Positions 42,925 through 50,878 of a stretch of DNA of 64,000 nucleotides are shown here, in pieces. Below the pieces are notes generated by a model. It had not been told where the DNA came from, did not search any database, and saw nothing but the letters and a program-made list of their open reading frames with translations. Source of the DNA: Leadbetterella sp964563435 (GTDB taxonomy: Bacteria; Bacteroidota; Bacteroidia; Cytophagales; Spirosomataceae); NCBI GenBank assembly GCA_964563435.1, contig CAZLXI010000021.1, forward strand, positions 13,932 to 77,931. Reading direction: 5' to 3'. The position numbers were made by a program, and so were the translations under genes. Every line of letters starts with the position of its first letter. The first letter of the stretch is position 1.

Positions 42925-42976
42925 AATACGGCATTTGCCCTATTTCGTCGGGTGAAAATACGGCAAATGCCGTATT
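42925..42976 (-). promoter_or_regulatory. Twin palindromic operators of the LuxR regulator gene
   Basis: Site A is AATACGGCATTTGCCCTATT (42925-42944, one mismatch between arms). Site B is AATACGGCAAATGCCGTATT (42957-42976, perfect). Their centres are 32 bases apart, three turns of DNA, so two dimers would bind on the same face. Site A is centred about 45 bases before the start predicted from TACTTTG. Confidence 0.65.
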
Positions 42977-43094
42977 GAACGAAAGAGGAAGGAGGGAGAA
43001 ATTTGTAGCCGATTCAGGTCTTAACCATCTCATTTTGATAACCCCTTGAATTTTTTTTCATTTCATATTTTAACACCTGACCCATTCGAAAATT

Positions 43095-43925
43095 ATGAGA
43101 ATTATTTATCTTCTTAGTGCCCTTTTTTTAATGATGTCGGGCTGTAAACAGTCTTCCGGAGATGAACCGGAACCGGAGGAGGCGGCCTGCCTGATCGATA
43201 GAGCCACTTACAGTGACGGAAGCTATACAGTGTTCAAATTTGATGCAAACGGCAGACTGGCGGCAGCCACTCTTACAGCCTATGATGAAAACGGGAAAAT
43301 AGTTGAGGTTCCGATCACGTATGAGTACAATGCTGCAGGAAACCTGATCAAAACGAACAGTCCGGGAGGATGGGTAGATGAATACACTTATGATGCCGGG
43401 GGCGGCCTGGTAAAGGTGGCGTTCAAGGGTCCCGGTGGTAATGTGGAGGAGCAGTTTACAGTGACTACAGACGGGCAGAAGCGAATTGTTAAAATAGTAA
43501 CGATAAATGACATTGTAGGGAATTACAGTTATGACGGCGACGGAAATGTAACGAAGATCGTGGTTACCTGGCAGGAGGAGGGTATAGTACTCGACCGTAC
43601 AACCTATGAGTATAACGGTAGCAATACGGCAAAGCCGGGCCTGTCAGCGGTTAAAGGTCATCCGTTCTCGCCCGCATACTTTACGGATGAAATCATTTAT
43701 TACGGGCCGTTGAATCTTACCGGGCGTCAAAAGTTGCCGGTAAAGGGAAAACTTGAAACCCAATGGAATGAGGATTATTCCGGCTTTGGGAATATGCGTA
43801 CCTATGCAGATTATACCAGCACCTTTAAGTCCAACAGCAATAATTTTATCACAGAAGAAAGTGCTTTTGACATCATCTCAGGGGAAACGCATGCCAATAA
43901 GTACTCTTACGTCAATTGTAACTGA
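43095..43925 (+). CDS. Lipoprotein with YD-repeat-like beta structure
   Basis: A 276-residue lipoprotein (MRIIYLLSALFLMMSGC, Cys17, then an acidic EPEPEE linker). The body has short repeats of the type FDANGRLAAATL, YNAAGNLIKTN, YDAGGGLVKVAF and YDGDGNVTKIVV, like the YD/RHS-type repeats in Bacteroidota lipoproteins (DUF4595-like). It most likely folds as a beta sheet at the cell surface. No toxin domain follows, so it is not an RHS effector. It is alone on its strand, divergent from the regulator gene, and may share its operator region, since the gap contains both sites. Confidence 0.75.
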   Translation: MRIIYLLSALFLMMSGCKQSSGDEPEPEEAACLIDRATYSDGSYTVFKFDANGRLAAATLTAYDENGKIVEVPITYEYNAAGNLIKTNSPGGWVDEYTYDAGGGLVKVAFKGPGGNVEEQFTVTTDGQKRIVKIVTINDIVGNYSYDGDGNVTKIVVTWQEEGIVLDRTTYEYNGSNTAKPGLSAVKGHPFSPAYFTDEIIYYGPLNLTGRQKLPVKGKLETQWNEDYSGFGNMRTYADYTSTFKSNSNNFITEESAFDIISGETHANKYSYVNCN

Positions 43926-43973
43926 GTGTTCTTGATTAAATTCTTAAGAAATATACTTCTGAAAGTAAGCAAT

Positions 43974-44051
43974 ATGAATATGAAAGCCAGCTGTATTCTT
44001 TTACTGACAGCCCTGTTGATAACGGGTATGAACGAAGTCGTGAAAAAATAG
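43974..44051 (+). CDS. Possible 25-residue signal-peptide-like small frame
   Basis: MNMKASCILLLTALLITGMN, then EVVKK and a stop: a signal-like hydrophobic peptide without a mature part. It may be the remnant of an exported protein gene or a chance frame. Confidence 0.2.
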   Translation: MNMKASCILLLTALLITGMNEVVKK

Positions 44052-44132
44052 TATAACCTGCCGGATTAATATTCACCCTCTCCGACGACCTGGTGGATGG
44101 AGAGGAACCCGCATACATTCTATGCGCTTGAT

Positions 44133-45227
44133 TTACTCCGCAATCCCCAGGAAAACCGGGCCTGATTTTTCTTGCCGACGCTCATAGATGATCAGGTCTA
44201 CCACCCGGTCATACGACATAATGCCGTATTCCCGCCCGTTGGCCTTCAGAAAAAGATTATAAAAAGGAGAAATCACGTATTTCTGTGCCGGGTTACGGTA
44301 GGGATTCCAGCGGGTATTTTCTATGTCTGCATCACGATACACGGCGGAGTCCAGGCGGCTGTAGAGGGTTTGGGCCTGTGTGCTGTCAACATTCCATAGG
44401 CGCCGCAGCGATCGCCACACTACGTTATAGCAGGCCGAGTATTGAAAGAGTGGGTTGGGGTAGTCTTTACCTGCCCGCCAGGCGATATAATTGGCTTCAT
44501 CTTCGGAAGCAAACCCCATCTGGTGGGCCATCTCATGCAGGGTGACTGCAGGCAGATCCACATTCGTATTGACCCGGTTAATATTTGCCTCCCCACTCCA
44601 GAACGTATAGATCCCGCTGGCGCCCATATAGGCCAGAAACCCGCTGCCCGTGGCCATTTTGATGGAAGGGGTGTTGTATTTCAAAAAAGGCAGGGGAGTA
44701 GTCAAATAGGCTTTCGGAGCTTCTTTCATAAGACGGGCCGGGCTTATTGTATAGATCGCGCTGTCAGTCAGTTGGCGGCGGGTGCTATTGGTGCGCTCCA
44801 CCAGGTCTTGGCAAAGCGACCGGAGCTCCTCTACGGTCGCCGGAGCGGTATCGTATTTCAGAAGGACGCTTACAGGCTGACGGTAATACAGCAGGCCCCA
44901 CGTGATCGTATAAAAAAGAAAAACGGGTGAGAGCCATGCCAGCAGGGAGAAAAGGGTATCTTTTAGTGATCGTCTTCCTTTGATAATCTGCCGGACACTC
45001 CTGAACAGCAATACGGGCAGCAGCCCCGCCAGCAAATAAATGAGCACCAAACCCAAAGAGAAGGGAAACCAGGAAGTGACCAGCCGGAAGACCTTTGAAA
45101 GAGGGTAGAAAAGCCGGGGAACAAAGACCGTTTCTATCCACTGCGTTTGGGTACACAGAAACCGGAACAGCAAAAGCTGCACGAGGAGAGTGACTACACC
45201 GGGGGTTCGCAGGGAGACCATTTTCAT
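44133..45227 (-). CDS. DUF3810 membrane protein with HExxH zinc motif
   Basis: A 364-residue protein with three predicted membrane helices in the first 115 residues (VVTLLVQLLLFRFLC, LGLVLIYLLAGLLPVLLF, WLSPVFLFYTITWGLLYY) and a C-terminal domain carrying H231-E-M-A-H235 with a following acid-rich SEDEANYIA, so the zinc site of a metallopeptidase is present. This fits DUF3810, a Bacteroidota family with no known substrate. The active site would face the periplasm if the third helix is the last. The start MKMVSLRTPG is at 45227. Confidence 0.88.
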   Translation of the reverse strand: MKMVSLRTPGVVTLLVQLLLFRFLCTQTQWIETVFVPRLFYPLSKVFRLVTSWFPFSLGLVLIYLLAGLLPVLLFRSVRQIIKGRRSLKDTLFSLLAWLSPVFLFYTITWGLLYYRQPVSVLLKYDTAPATVEELRSLCQDLVERTNSTRRQLTDSAIYTISPARLMKEAPKAYLTTPLPFLKYNTPSIKMATGSGFLAYMGASGIYTFWSGEANINRVNTNVDLPAVTLHEMAHQMGFASEDEANYIAWRAGKDYPNPLFQYSACYNVVWRSLRRLWNVDSTQAQTLYSRLDSAVYRDADIENTRWNPYRNPAQKYVISPFYNLFLKANGREYGIMSYDRVVDLIIYERRQEKSGPVFLGIAE

Positions 45228-45264
45228 GTAAGCCCAAAAAAGAAGTGTAAAGCCATTAAGTTAA

Positions 45265-45340
45265 AAGTTAAAAGTGAAAAGTTACGGAACATTCTTTCTT
45301 ATTTTAATGCTAATGTACCGCAACTTTTCACTTTTAACTT
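45265..45340 (-). terminator. Long inverted repeat downstream of htrA/degP
   Basis: AAGTTAAAAGTGAAAAGTT (45265-45283) is the exact complement of 45322-45340. The stem is AT-rich. It lies beyond the protease stop on the minus strand and before the DUF3810 gene, so it can terminate protease transcription; it is also of a repeat kind common in the phylum (recall). Confidence 0.5.
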
Positions 45341-45387
45341 TTCGTTTTTAACTCTATATTAAGCCGGGAACGCCGTCTCCAGGGCTA

Positions 45388-46935
45388 TCACCGGATCAGG
45401 ATACCGTCACAGCCTTTGCTGCTGCTGCCCGGGTAAAATCCGCAGATCAGTACGGCTTCTTCTCCGTTCTGGAAAGCCGCATTAATGATGTCTTTTACAT
45501 CTTTGGAAGATTTGACCGGTTGGTTTCTGACCGAAGTGATGATAAATCCTTTTTCGAAATTGGTATTGGTCGAAAGCAGCCCGCCGTCACGGATACCTTT
45601 GATCCGCACACCGCTTCTGATATTGTAATTCTTCAGATCGGCTGCGCTGAGCTCCTCCAGATCCATACCCATTTTACCAAAAGCGGTAGACACCTCCGGA
45701 TCTTTTTTGATCAGGTCTTCACCGCCGGCATTGTTTCGCAGAGTCACGGAAATGTTCTTGGTGGAACCGTTCCTGTCGATGGTCAGGTTCACTTTTTCAC
45801 CCGGACGCTTGCGGCCGATCAGCTCGCGGAATTTGGCTTCCGAGCGAATGCTTACTCCGTCGGCCTGGGTAATTACATCACCCTTTTTCACTCCGGCGGC
45901 CTTGGCGGCCCCGTCATCCGGAACGGCATTCACATAGATGCCCTGTTCTATATTAACATTGAATTCCCGGGCATTTTTGCTGTTCAGCTCTACGGGCTCA
46001 ATGCCTACATAACCCCGCTGTACGTCTCCGTACTTGATGATGTCGGCCGATACTTTCTTGACAATACCCGACGGTACCGCAAAGGCATACCCGGCATAGG
46101 CGCCGTTGGGAGAGGCGATGGCCGTATTGATCCCGATGAGGTGACCGTTCAGGTTCACCAGCGCACCACCACTATTCCCGGGGTTTACGGCAGCATCGGT
46201 CTGGATAAACGATTCGATAGGGTTAATGGCGGGTTGATCGTCCTCCCCTCTGTTGAAAGGGTTACGACGCTGACTTCTCCCCAGGATGTTGATGTTGCGT
46301 CCAATGGCGGAAATGATTCCCGCGGTAACAGTAGATTCAAGGTTAAACGGGTTTCCCACAGCCAGTACCCACTCGCCGATCTTTACTTCATCAGAGTTTC
46401 CGAAAGTAACGGCCGGCAGGTTGTTTTCATCGATCTTGATCACGGCGATATCTGTGGAAGGGTCACTTCCGATCACCTTAGCGGTATAAGACTTTTTATT
46501 AAAGGTGATCACCTCCAGGGAAGAGGTTCCTTCGATCACGTGATTATTGGTGACAATATACCCGTCGCCGGAAATGATAACACCGGATCCGGAAGATTCC
46601 TGGCTTTGGTGACGCGGAGCGCCGAAGACATCTTCATCAAAACCAAAAAACTGTTCAAAAATGGAGTTTGACCTGCGGCTACTGGTTTGGCGGGTGGTGA
46701 TGGCCTTGATGTGAACTACGGAAGGGGCCGAAGCCTCTGCAGCATAGGTAAAATCTCCCGGCTTTCCAGCAGGAAAATTGGTAAAAGAAACCATGCTGTC
46801 GCCCGGTTTCCCGTCGGCACTTTTAAAAACGATCTCATTCCCACTGAGTTTGGTAAAGGTGCGCACACCAAACAAAGTTACCAAGGTGGACAGAACCGCC
46901 AGCAGTACTGTCTTCAGGTTATTGCTTAATTTCAT
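45388..46935 (-). CDS. degP: Do/HtrA-family periplasmic serine protease
   Basis: A 515-residue protein quality-control protease. An N-terminal hydrophobic segment (NLKTVLLAVLSTLVTLFGV) exports or anchors it. The catalytic triad is H132 (IVTNNHVIEG), D162 (STDIAVIKID) and S255 (NPGNSGGALV). Two PDZ domains follow: about 310-400 (GYVGIEPVELN, AAKAAGVKKGDVITQADGV) and 410-515 (FEKGFIITSVRNQPVKSS). DegP, DegQ and DegS cannot be told apart by sequence alone; the two PDZ domains speak for the DegP/DegQ class. It has a consensus promoter upstream and lies next to an Hsp20 gene, so both may be part of envelope or heat stress response. Confidence 0.96.
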   Translation of the reverse strand: MKLSNNLKTVLLAVLSTLVTLFGVRTFTKLSGNEIVFKSADGKPGDSMVSFTNFPAGKPGDFTYAAEASAPSVVHIKAITTRQTSSRRSNSIFEQFFGFDEDVFGAPRHQSQESSGSGVIISGDGYIVTNNHVIEGTSSLEVITFNKKSYTAKVIGSDPSTDIAVIKIDENNLPAVTFGNSDEVKIGEWVLAVGNPFNLESTVTAGIISAIGRNINILGRSQRRNPFNRGEDDQPAINPIESFIQTDAAVNPGNSGGALVNLNGHLIGINTAIASPNGAYAGYAFAVPSGIVKKVSADIIKYGDVQRGYVGIEPVELNSKNAREFNVNIEQGIYVNAVPDDGAAKAAGVKKGDVITQADGVSIRSEAKFRELIGRKRPGEKVNLTIDRNGSTKNISVTLRNNAGGEDLIKKDPEVSTAFGKMGMDLEELSAADLKNYNIRSGVRIKGIRDGGLLSTNTNFEKGFIITSVRNQPVKSSKDVKDIINAAFQNGEEAVLICGFYPGSSSKGCDGILIR

Positions 46936-47002
46936 AATTGTAAATACTTTATATTTCTGTTAGAGGGGTAATCCTTTAAGAAACCATATCTTTTATGTAA
47001 CG

Positions 47003-47035
47003 CAAATCTATCACAGAAAATTTATTAGGGTCAAA
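47003..47035 (-). promoter_or_regulatory. Consensus promoter of htrA/degP
   Basis: On the minus strand TTTG (47032-47035) is followed by 21 bases and TAGATTTG (47003-47010), a full match to the Bacteroidota TTTG-N19..21-TAnnTTTG promoter. The expected start near 46997 gives a leader of about 60 bases. Confidence 0.75.
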
Positions 47036-47063
47036 CGTTCTTAACAAAATTTAAGAAATTATT

Positions 47064-47122
47064 AATGGTTAATTGTTAATGGTCAATGGGCATTTACAAT
47101 CCATCATTAACAATTAACCATT
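47064..47122 (-). terminator. Inverted repeat downstream of hsp20
   Basis: AATGGTTAATTGTTAATG (47064-47081) is the exact complement of CATTAACAATTAACCATT (47105-47122). It lies just after the Hsp20 stop, between that gene and the degP promoter, and probably ends the hsp20 transcript. The stem is AT-rich and of a repeated kind. Confidence 0.5.
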
Positions 47123-47134
47123 TATCATTAACCA

Positions 47135-47533
47135 TTAATTGACTGAGATCAATCTCGGCTCCTTCACCTTAGCCTCCTCTTTTTTCGGAAGATGAACATT
47201 CAGAACACCATTTTCATACGAGGCGGAAATCTGGTCGGAATCCACAGCCCTGGGCAGGCGGAACGAACGACTGAAAGAACTGTAACTGAATTCTTTCCGG
47301 ATATAGTTCTCTTTTTTCTCCTCATTTTCGGATTGGGATAAGGAAGAGACATTCAGGATGCGGTCGTGCACCTCGATTTTGAAGTTATCCTTCGTAAAGC
47401 CGGGGATGGCCAGCTCGATCTCATAAGCATCATCCGCTTCCTTTATGTTGGCCGAAGGGCTCAGTACAGAACTGTAAGAGTTGTTAAAAAACTCGTTGAA
47501 CAATGAATCGTAATTTCTAACAAGCGTTTTCAT
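47135..47533 (-). CDS. Hsp20/alpha-crystallin small heat shock protein
   Basis: A 132-residue small heat shock protein. It has a short N-terminal arm (LVRNYDSLFNEFFNNSYSSV), then the alpha-crystallin domain from about 30 to 120 (YEIELAIPGFTKDNFKIEVH, FRLPRAVDSDQISASYENGV) with the conserved LNVHLPK near the end. It holds unfolding proteins in the cytoplasm. A region with three ACAAAATGAC-like repeats precedes it, including a palindrome over the -33 element. Confidence 0.95.
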   Translation of the reverse strand: MKTLVRNYDSLFNEFFNNSYSSVLSPSANIKEADDAYEIELAIPGFTKDNFKIEVHDRILNVSSLSQSENEEKKENYIRKEFSYSSFSRSFRLPRAVDSDQISASYENGVLNVHLPKKEEAKVKEPRLISVN

Positions 47534-47594
47534 ATTTTTTTAAAGTTTGATTTTGTAAAGCCATGAACAAAGAGAATACCACCCGAACAAACAA

Positions 47595-47646
47595 GACAAA
47601 ATGACAGAAAATAAATTTACAAAAAAATGACAACCGACAAAATGTC
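47595..47646 (-). promoter_or_regulatory. Promoter and repeated motif before hsp20
   Basis: Three related strings, GACAAAATGACA (47595), ACAAAAAAATGACA (47619) and GACAAAATGTC (47636-47646), precede the gene; the last is a palindrome. On the minus strand TTTG inside the last (47638-47641), 18 bases and TAAATTTA (47612-47619) form a near-consensus promoter. A repressor could act at the palindrome. Confidence 0.4.
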
Positions 47647-47741
47647 TCAATGGTGTCAGATCTTTCAGAAAATAAAACCAGGTGAACAAAGGAGAGAATT
47701 TTTTTGCCAGACACCTTGTTTAAAGGTAAAAAGCGAGAAAG

Positions 47742-48239
47742 ATGTTTGTTGAGTTTAAAACTTTAGCCGAAAACGCAAGAGTATGGGTGTATCAGGCCGA
47801 CCGTAATTTGAGTGAAGCCGAAGAGGCCCGGATCCTGGATTTCCTTAGAGCAGCCTTAGATACCTGGGTCACCCACGGAATGCCCATGCGGGGTTCTGTT
47901 AAAATACTTTTTAACCGGCTGATTCTGATAGCGGCCGATACAGACTTTCAGGACCCCTCCGGCTGCTCTATTGATTCTTCAACCCGGTGGCTGCAGGAAC
48001 TTGGAAAGGCCATGAATGTGAACTTCTTTGATCGCTCAATTGGATATTTTGAAGATGGGGATTGGAAGTTCTTTTCGGTTTTTGATACCAAAAAACAGGT
48101 TTCGGGAGGGATTATCCGGCCGGAAACACCCGTGATCAACCCCCGGGTGGGGTCTGTAGGCGACCTGGAGAATTCACTGGTGATCCCGGCATCGGCCAGT
48201 TTCCTAAATCGCTATTTTTCAATGGCGGAAAGCCGGTAA
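47742..48239 (+). CDS. Conserved Bacteroidota protein of unknown function
   Basis: A 165-residue cytoplasmic protein without signal peptide or membrane segment. It has FKTLAENARVWVYQADRNLS near the start and DPSGCSIDSSTRWLQELGKA in the middle, a pattern that I recognise as a protein conserved across Bacteroidota. In databases it is often called 'ABC transporter ATPase', but there is no Walker A motif or signature motif here, so that name is wrong. Single gene, own transcription unit. Function unknown. Confidence 0.8.
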   Translation: MFVEFKTLAENARVWVYQADRNLSEAEEARILDFLRAALDTWVTHGMPMRGSVKILFNRLILIAADTDFQDPSGCSIDSSTRWLQELGKAMNVNFFDRSIGYFEDGDWKFFSVFDTKKQVSGGIIRPETPVINPRVGSVGDLENSLVIPASASFLNRYFSMAESR

Positions 48240-48346
48240 TGCCGGGTATGGAAGCGGGTCCGCTCGCCGGAATTCCGGTACCGGAAAAATTCCGGAATAA
48301 AATATTCTGCCTGCATAATATTTTTTGGGCAAAAACGTTGAAGTAA

Positions 48347-48377
48347 TTGGATTTTTTTGAGTTTAGCCCTAACTTTA
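48347..48377 (+). promoter_or_regulatory. Promoter of the acyl-CoA dehydrogenase gene
   Basis: TTGG (48347-48350), 19 bases, then TAACTTTA (48370-48377): close to the TTTG-N19-TAnnTTTG consensus. The start would be about 13 bases before the ATG. Confidence 0.5.
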
Positions 48378-48396
48378 TTTTTTTATTTTATAATTG

Positions 48397-49557
48397 ATGA
48401 GTATTGATACTGGAATTAGTTTTCGTTTATCGGAGGAACACCAAAGTATAAAAGACGCTGCACGCGATTTTGCGCAGACGGTTTTACTGCCGGGAGTCAT
48501 TGAACGGGATATCGATTGCCGGTTCCCCCGCGAAGAAGTCAGAAAGCTGGGTGAGCTGGGGTTTATGGGGATGATGGTCGATCCGCGCTACGGCGGCAGT
48601 GGACTGGATACTTTAAGCTATGTGCTGGCCATGGAGGAGATCGCGAAAGTAGATGCCTCGGCAGCTGTGGTGATGTCGGTCAATAATTCTCTGGTGTGCT
48701 ACGGGCTGGATAAGTACGGTACGGAGGACCAGAAAGAAAAATACCTGAAACCGCTGGCCTCCGGGGAAAAGCTCGGCGCCTTTTGCTTATCAGAGCCGGA
48801 AGCGGGCTCGGATGCTACCTCGCAGCGGACTACAGCGGAAGATAAAGGCGACCACTATCGGGTGAACGGGATCAAAAACTGGATCACCAATGGCGGCTCG
48901 GCCGACTTTTACCTGGTCATAGCCCAGACCCATCATACGCTAAAGCATAAGGGGATCAATGCATTGATCGTGGAGAAAGGGCAGAGCGGTTTTGAGATCG
49001 GGAAAAAAGAAGACAAGATGGGAATTCGCGCTTCCGACACGCACTCCCTGAACTTCAATGATGTGGTCATACCTAAGGAAAACCGTATCGGAGAAGATGG
49101 TTTCGGGTTTAAGTTCGCCATGTCTACCCTCAATGGCGGGCGTATCGGCATCGCGGCGCAGGCTTTGGGAATAGCGGCGGGGGCTTTTGAGCTTTCCGTA
49201 AAATATGCCAAAGAGCGTAAAGCTTTCGGAAAGCCCATCGCTGAGCATCAGGCCATACAGTTTAAGCTGGCCGAAATGAGGACCCGGATCAGTGCGGCCC
49301 GTTGGATGGTTTATAAAGCAGCTTGTGATAAAGATCAGGGGCAGAATTATGTGGAATCGGCCGCAATGGCAAAGTTGTATGCTTCAGAGGTGGCCATGTG
49401 GGCGACCACGGAAGCCGTGCAGATCCACGGAGGATACGGTTATGTGCGGGAGTATCACGTAGAGCGGATGATGCGTGACGCCAAGATCACACAGATTTAT
49501 GAGGGTACCTCGGAAATACAGAAACTGGTGATCGCCCGCGAGATTCTGAAAGATTAA
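48397..49557 (+). CDS. Acyl-CoA dehydrogenase
   Basis: A 386-residue flavoenzyme that makes the alpha-beta double bond in fatty acyl-CoA, short- or medium-chain type by its length. Features: AFCLSEPEAGSDATSQRTTA for FAD and substrate contacts, WITNGGSADFYLVIAQT, RKAFGKPIAEHQAIQFKLAE, and IHGGYGYVREYHVERMMRDA with YEGTSEIQKL near the end, where the Glu is the catalytic base of the short-chain class. A TTG lies directly before the ATG, but the ATG is the natural start. Single gene with its own promoter. Confidence 0.96.
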   Translation: MSIDTGISFRLSEEHQSIKDAARDFAQTVLLPGVIERDIDCRFPREEVRKLGELGFMGMMVDPRYGGSGLDTLSYVLAMEEIAKVDASAAVVMSVNNSLVCYGLDKYGTEDQKEKYLKPLASGEKLGAFCLSEPEAGSDATSQRTTAEDKGDHYRVNGIKNWITNGGSADFYLVIAQTHHTLKHKGINALIVEKGQSGFEIGKKEDKMGIRASDTHSLNFNDVVIPKENRIGEDGFGFKFAMSTLNGGRIGIAAQALGIAAGAFELSVKYAKERKAFGKPIAEHQAIQFKLAEMRTRISAARWMVYKAACDKDQGQNYVESAAMAKLYASEVAMWATTEAVQIHGGYGYVREYHVERMMRDAKITQIYEGTSEIQKLVIAREILKD

Positions 49558-49771
49558 GTATACGCTTTTTTGAAAAATCTATAGTTTTTATAGGATTAAC
49601 CGGAGGATCTCTGAAGAAAATACAGGCAAGGGCAAATTTTATTTTATCAATTTCCTTAAAATACATTTTTTTATGAAGGAAAGATGTATATAAGCCAATA
49701 GATTGTACTATTTTTACGGGATTTTAATCATAGCGCTGACCCGGTTACTACTATATACTTAAAATAAGAAT

Positions 49772-50692
49772 ATGGAAGATTATAACAAAATAATTGAATC
49801 CTTAGGTGTAAAATTCGGAAAGGCCAGGCATATCAATATTCTGCAGCCTATAAAGATCAGGAATTTTTATGATGTAGAAAATACCCTTTTGGTTTTATAT
49901 AACGGGGATGTTAAAATAGAAGGGATAGATGAAAGGGTAAAGCCCGGGGATATTCTTTTTATCCCTGGAGGGAAGCCCTGCACCATTACTTACGGATCGG
50001 GCGAGGCGAGACCCATCTCCTATGAGGAGTTCATGACGCAACGCGACGGGTATTTTGAACCCATGACCGATCCGGAAGAAATCGGTATTGTGAAAAACTC
50101 TTTCGGCCTGGTAGCCTTTGAGGCCAAAGTTTTTGACTCCGTGAACTTCTTTTCTTCGCTGGATATTCCGCCTTTCTTTATTCCTCAGAACAGCAAGCTG
50201 GCGCTGCTGATAAAAGAGATATTGGTAGAAGACTTTACAGACCAGGCGGGCAGGGGCCGTGTGATCTCCATTAAGACAGAGGAGGCGGTCATTGAGCTGG
50301 TACGTCACATTCTCAGAAATCAGCTTTTTGTAGAGCAGTTGGCTACCAACAGTACGTACTTCAAAGATCCGCGCCTGATCGACATCTTTACGTATATTAA
50401 AAATAACCTGGCAGGTGATCTTTCGAACAAGCAGCTGGCTAACGTGGCCAATGTTTCGGAAGACTATGTGGGCCAGTATTTCAAGATACTCACCGGTATT
50501 AATCCGCAGGACTACATCGAATACCAGCGGATGGAAGAAGCCGTCAACCTGCTGAGAACCACTAAAAAGAGCATCCGCGCCATTGGTGGCGAGGTGGGCT
50601 ATAAAGACACCGCCTATTTCTGTCGCCGCTTTAAAATGATGTTCGGCATTCCGGCAGGAAAAATGAGGAGAAGAGACTCGTTGATGATATAA
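49772..50692 (+). CDS. AraC-family transcriptional regulator
   Basis: A 306-residue regulator: a cupin-like N-terminal ligand domain (GDVKIEGIDERVKPGDILFI with the PGD-type turn), a middle part, and a C-terminal double helix-turn-helix AraC domain (LSNKQLANVANVSEDYVGQY, then SIRAIGGEVGYKDTAYFCRR, FGIPAGKMRR). The ligand is not known. It is a single gene, followed by one copy of the MITE-like element, beyond which nadC is encoded on the other strand. Confidence 0.93.
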   Translation: MEDYNKIIESLGVKFGKARHINILQPIKIRNFYDVENTLLVLYNGDVKIEGIDERVKPGDILFIPGGKPCTITYGSGEARPISYEEFMTQRDGYFEPMTDPEEIGIVKNSFGLVAFEAKVFDSVNFFSSLDIPPFFIPQNSKLALLIKEILVEDFTDQAGRGRVISIKTEEAVIELVRHILRNQLFVEQLATNSTYFKDPRLIDIFTYIKNNLAGDLSNKQLANVANVSEDYVGQYFKILTGINPQDYIEYQRMEEAVNLLRTTKKSIRAIGGEVGYKDTAYFCRRFKMMFGIPAGKMRRRDSLMI

Positions 50693-50737
50693 CGGCTAAA
50701 ATGGGATGTCTAAGGGGGGCATTATTTGGACACACCT

Positions 50738-50878
50738 AAGATGTTTAAAAAATGCACGGTTCGCCGCTGCGACAAAATGCAAGGCGTTGAGGATAAGGGC
50801 GAAGGAGCATACTAAAAGTATGTGACTGAGATCGAATTCCGAAAACAACGCAGCGGTTTGTTACTTTTTAGACATCTT
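50738..50878. repeat. Three-copy MITE-like element, copy 3 (overlaps nadC end)
   Basis: About 141 bp with imperfect inverted ends: AAGATGTTTAAAAAATG at the left, and the complement AAGATGTCTAAAAAGTA at the right. Almost identical to copy 1 from the segment CGGTTCGCCGCTGCGACAAA to CGAATTCCGAAAA. The right end runs 18 bases into the coding sequence of nadC and contains its stop codon. Confidence 0.85.

Noticed and set aside
43095..43925. RHS/YD-repeat toxin system
   Set aside because: The protein is a small lipoprotein with only a few weak repeats, no core-associated domain, no toxin tip and no immunity gene.
45520..46671. A 383-codon open frame on the plus strand
   Set aside because: It is the antisense of degP, whose catalytic triad and PDZ domains are clear. 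The antisense product has no domain, no signal and a composition typical of mirrored codons.
47742..48239. Annotation as ABC transporter ATPase
   Set aside because: No Walker A, Walker B or LSGGQ motif; the common database name appears to be an error carried over.
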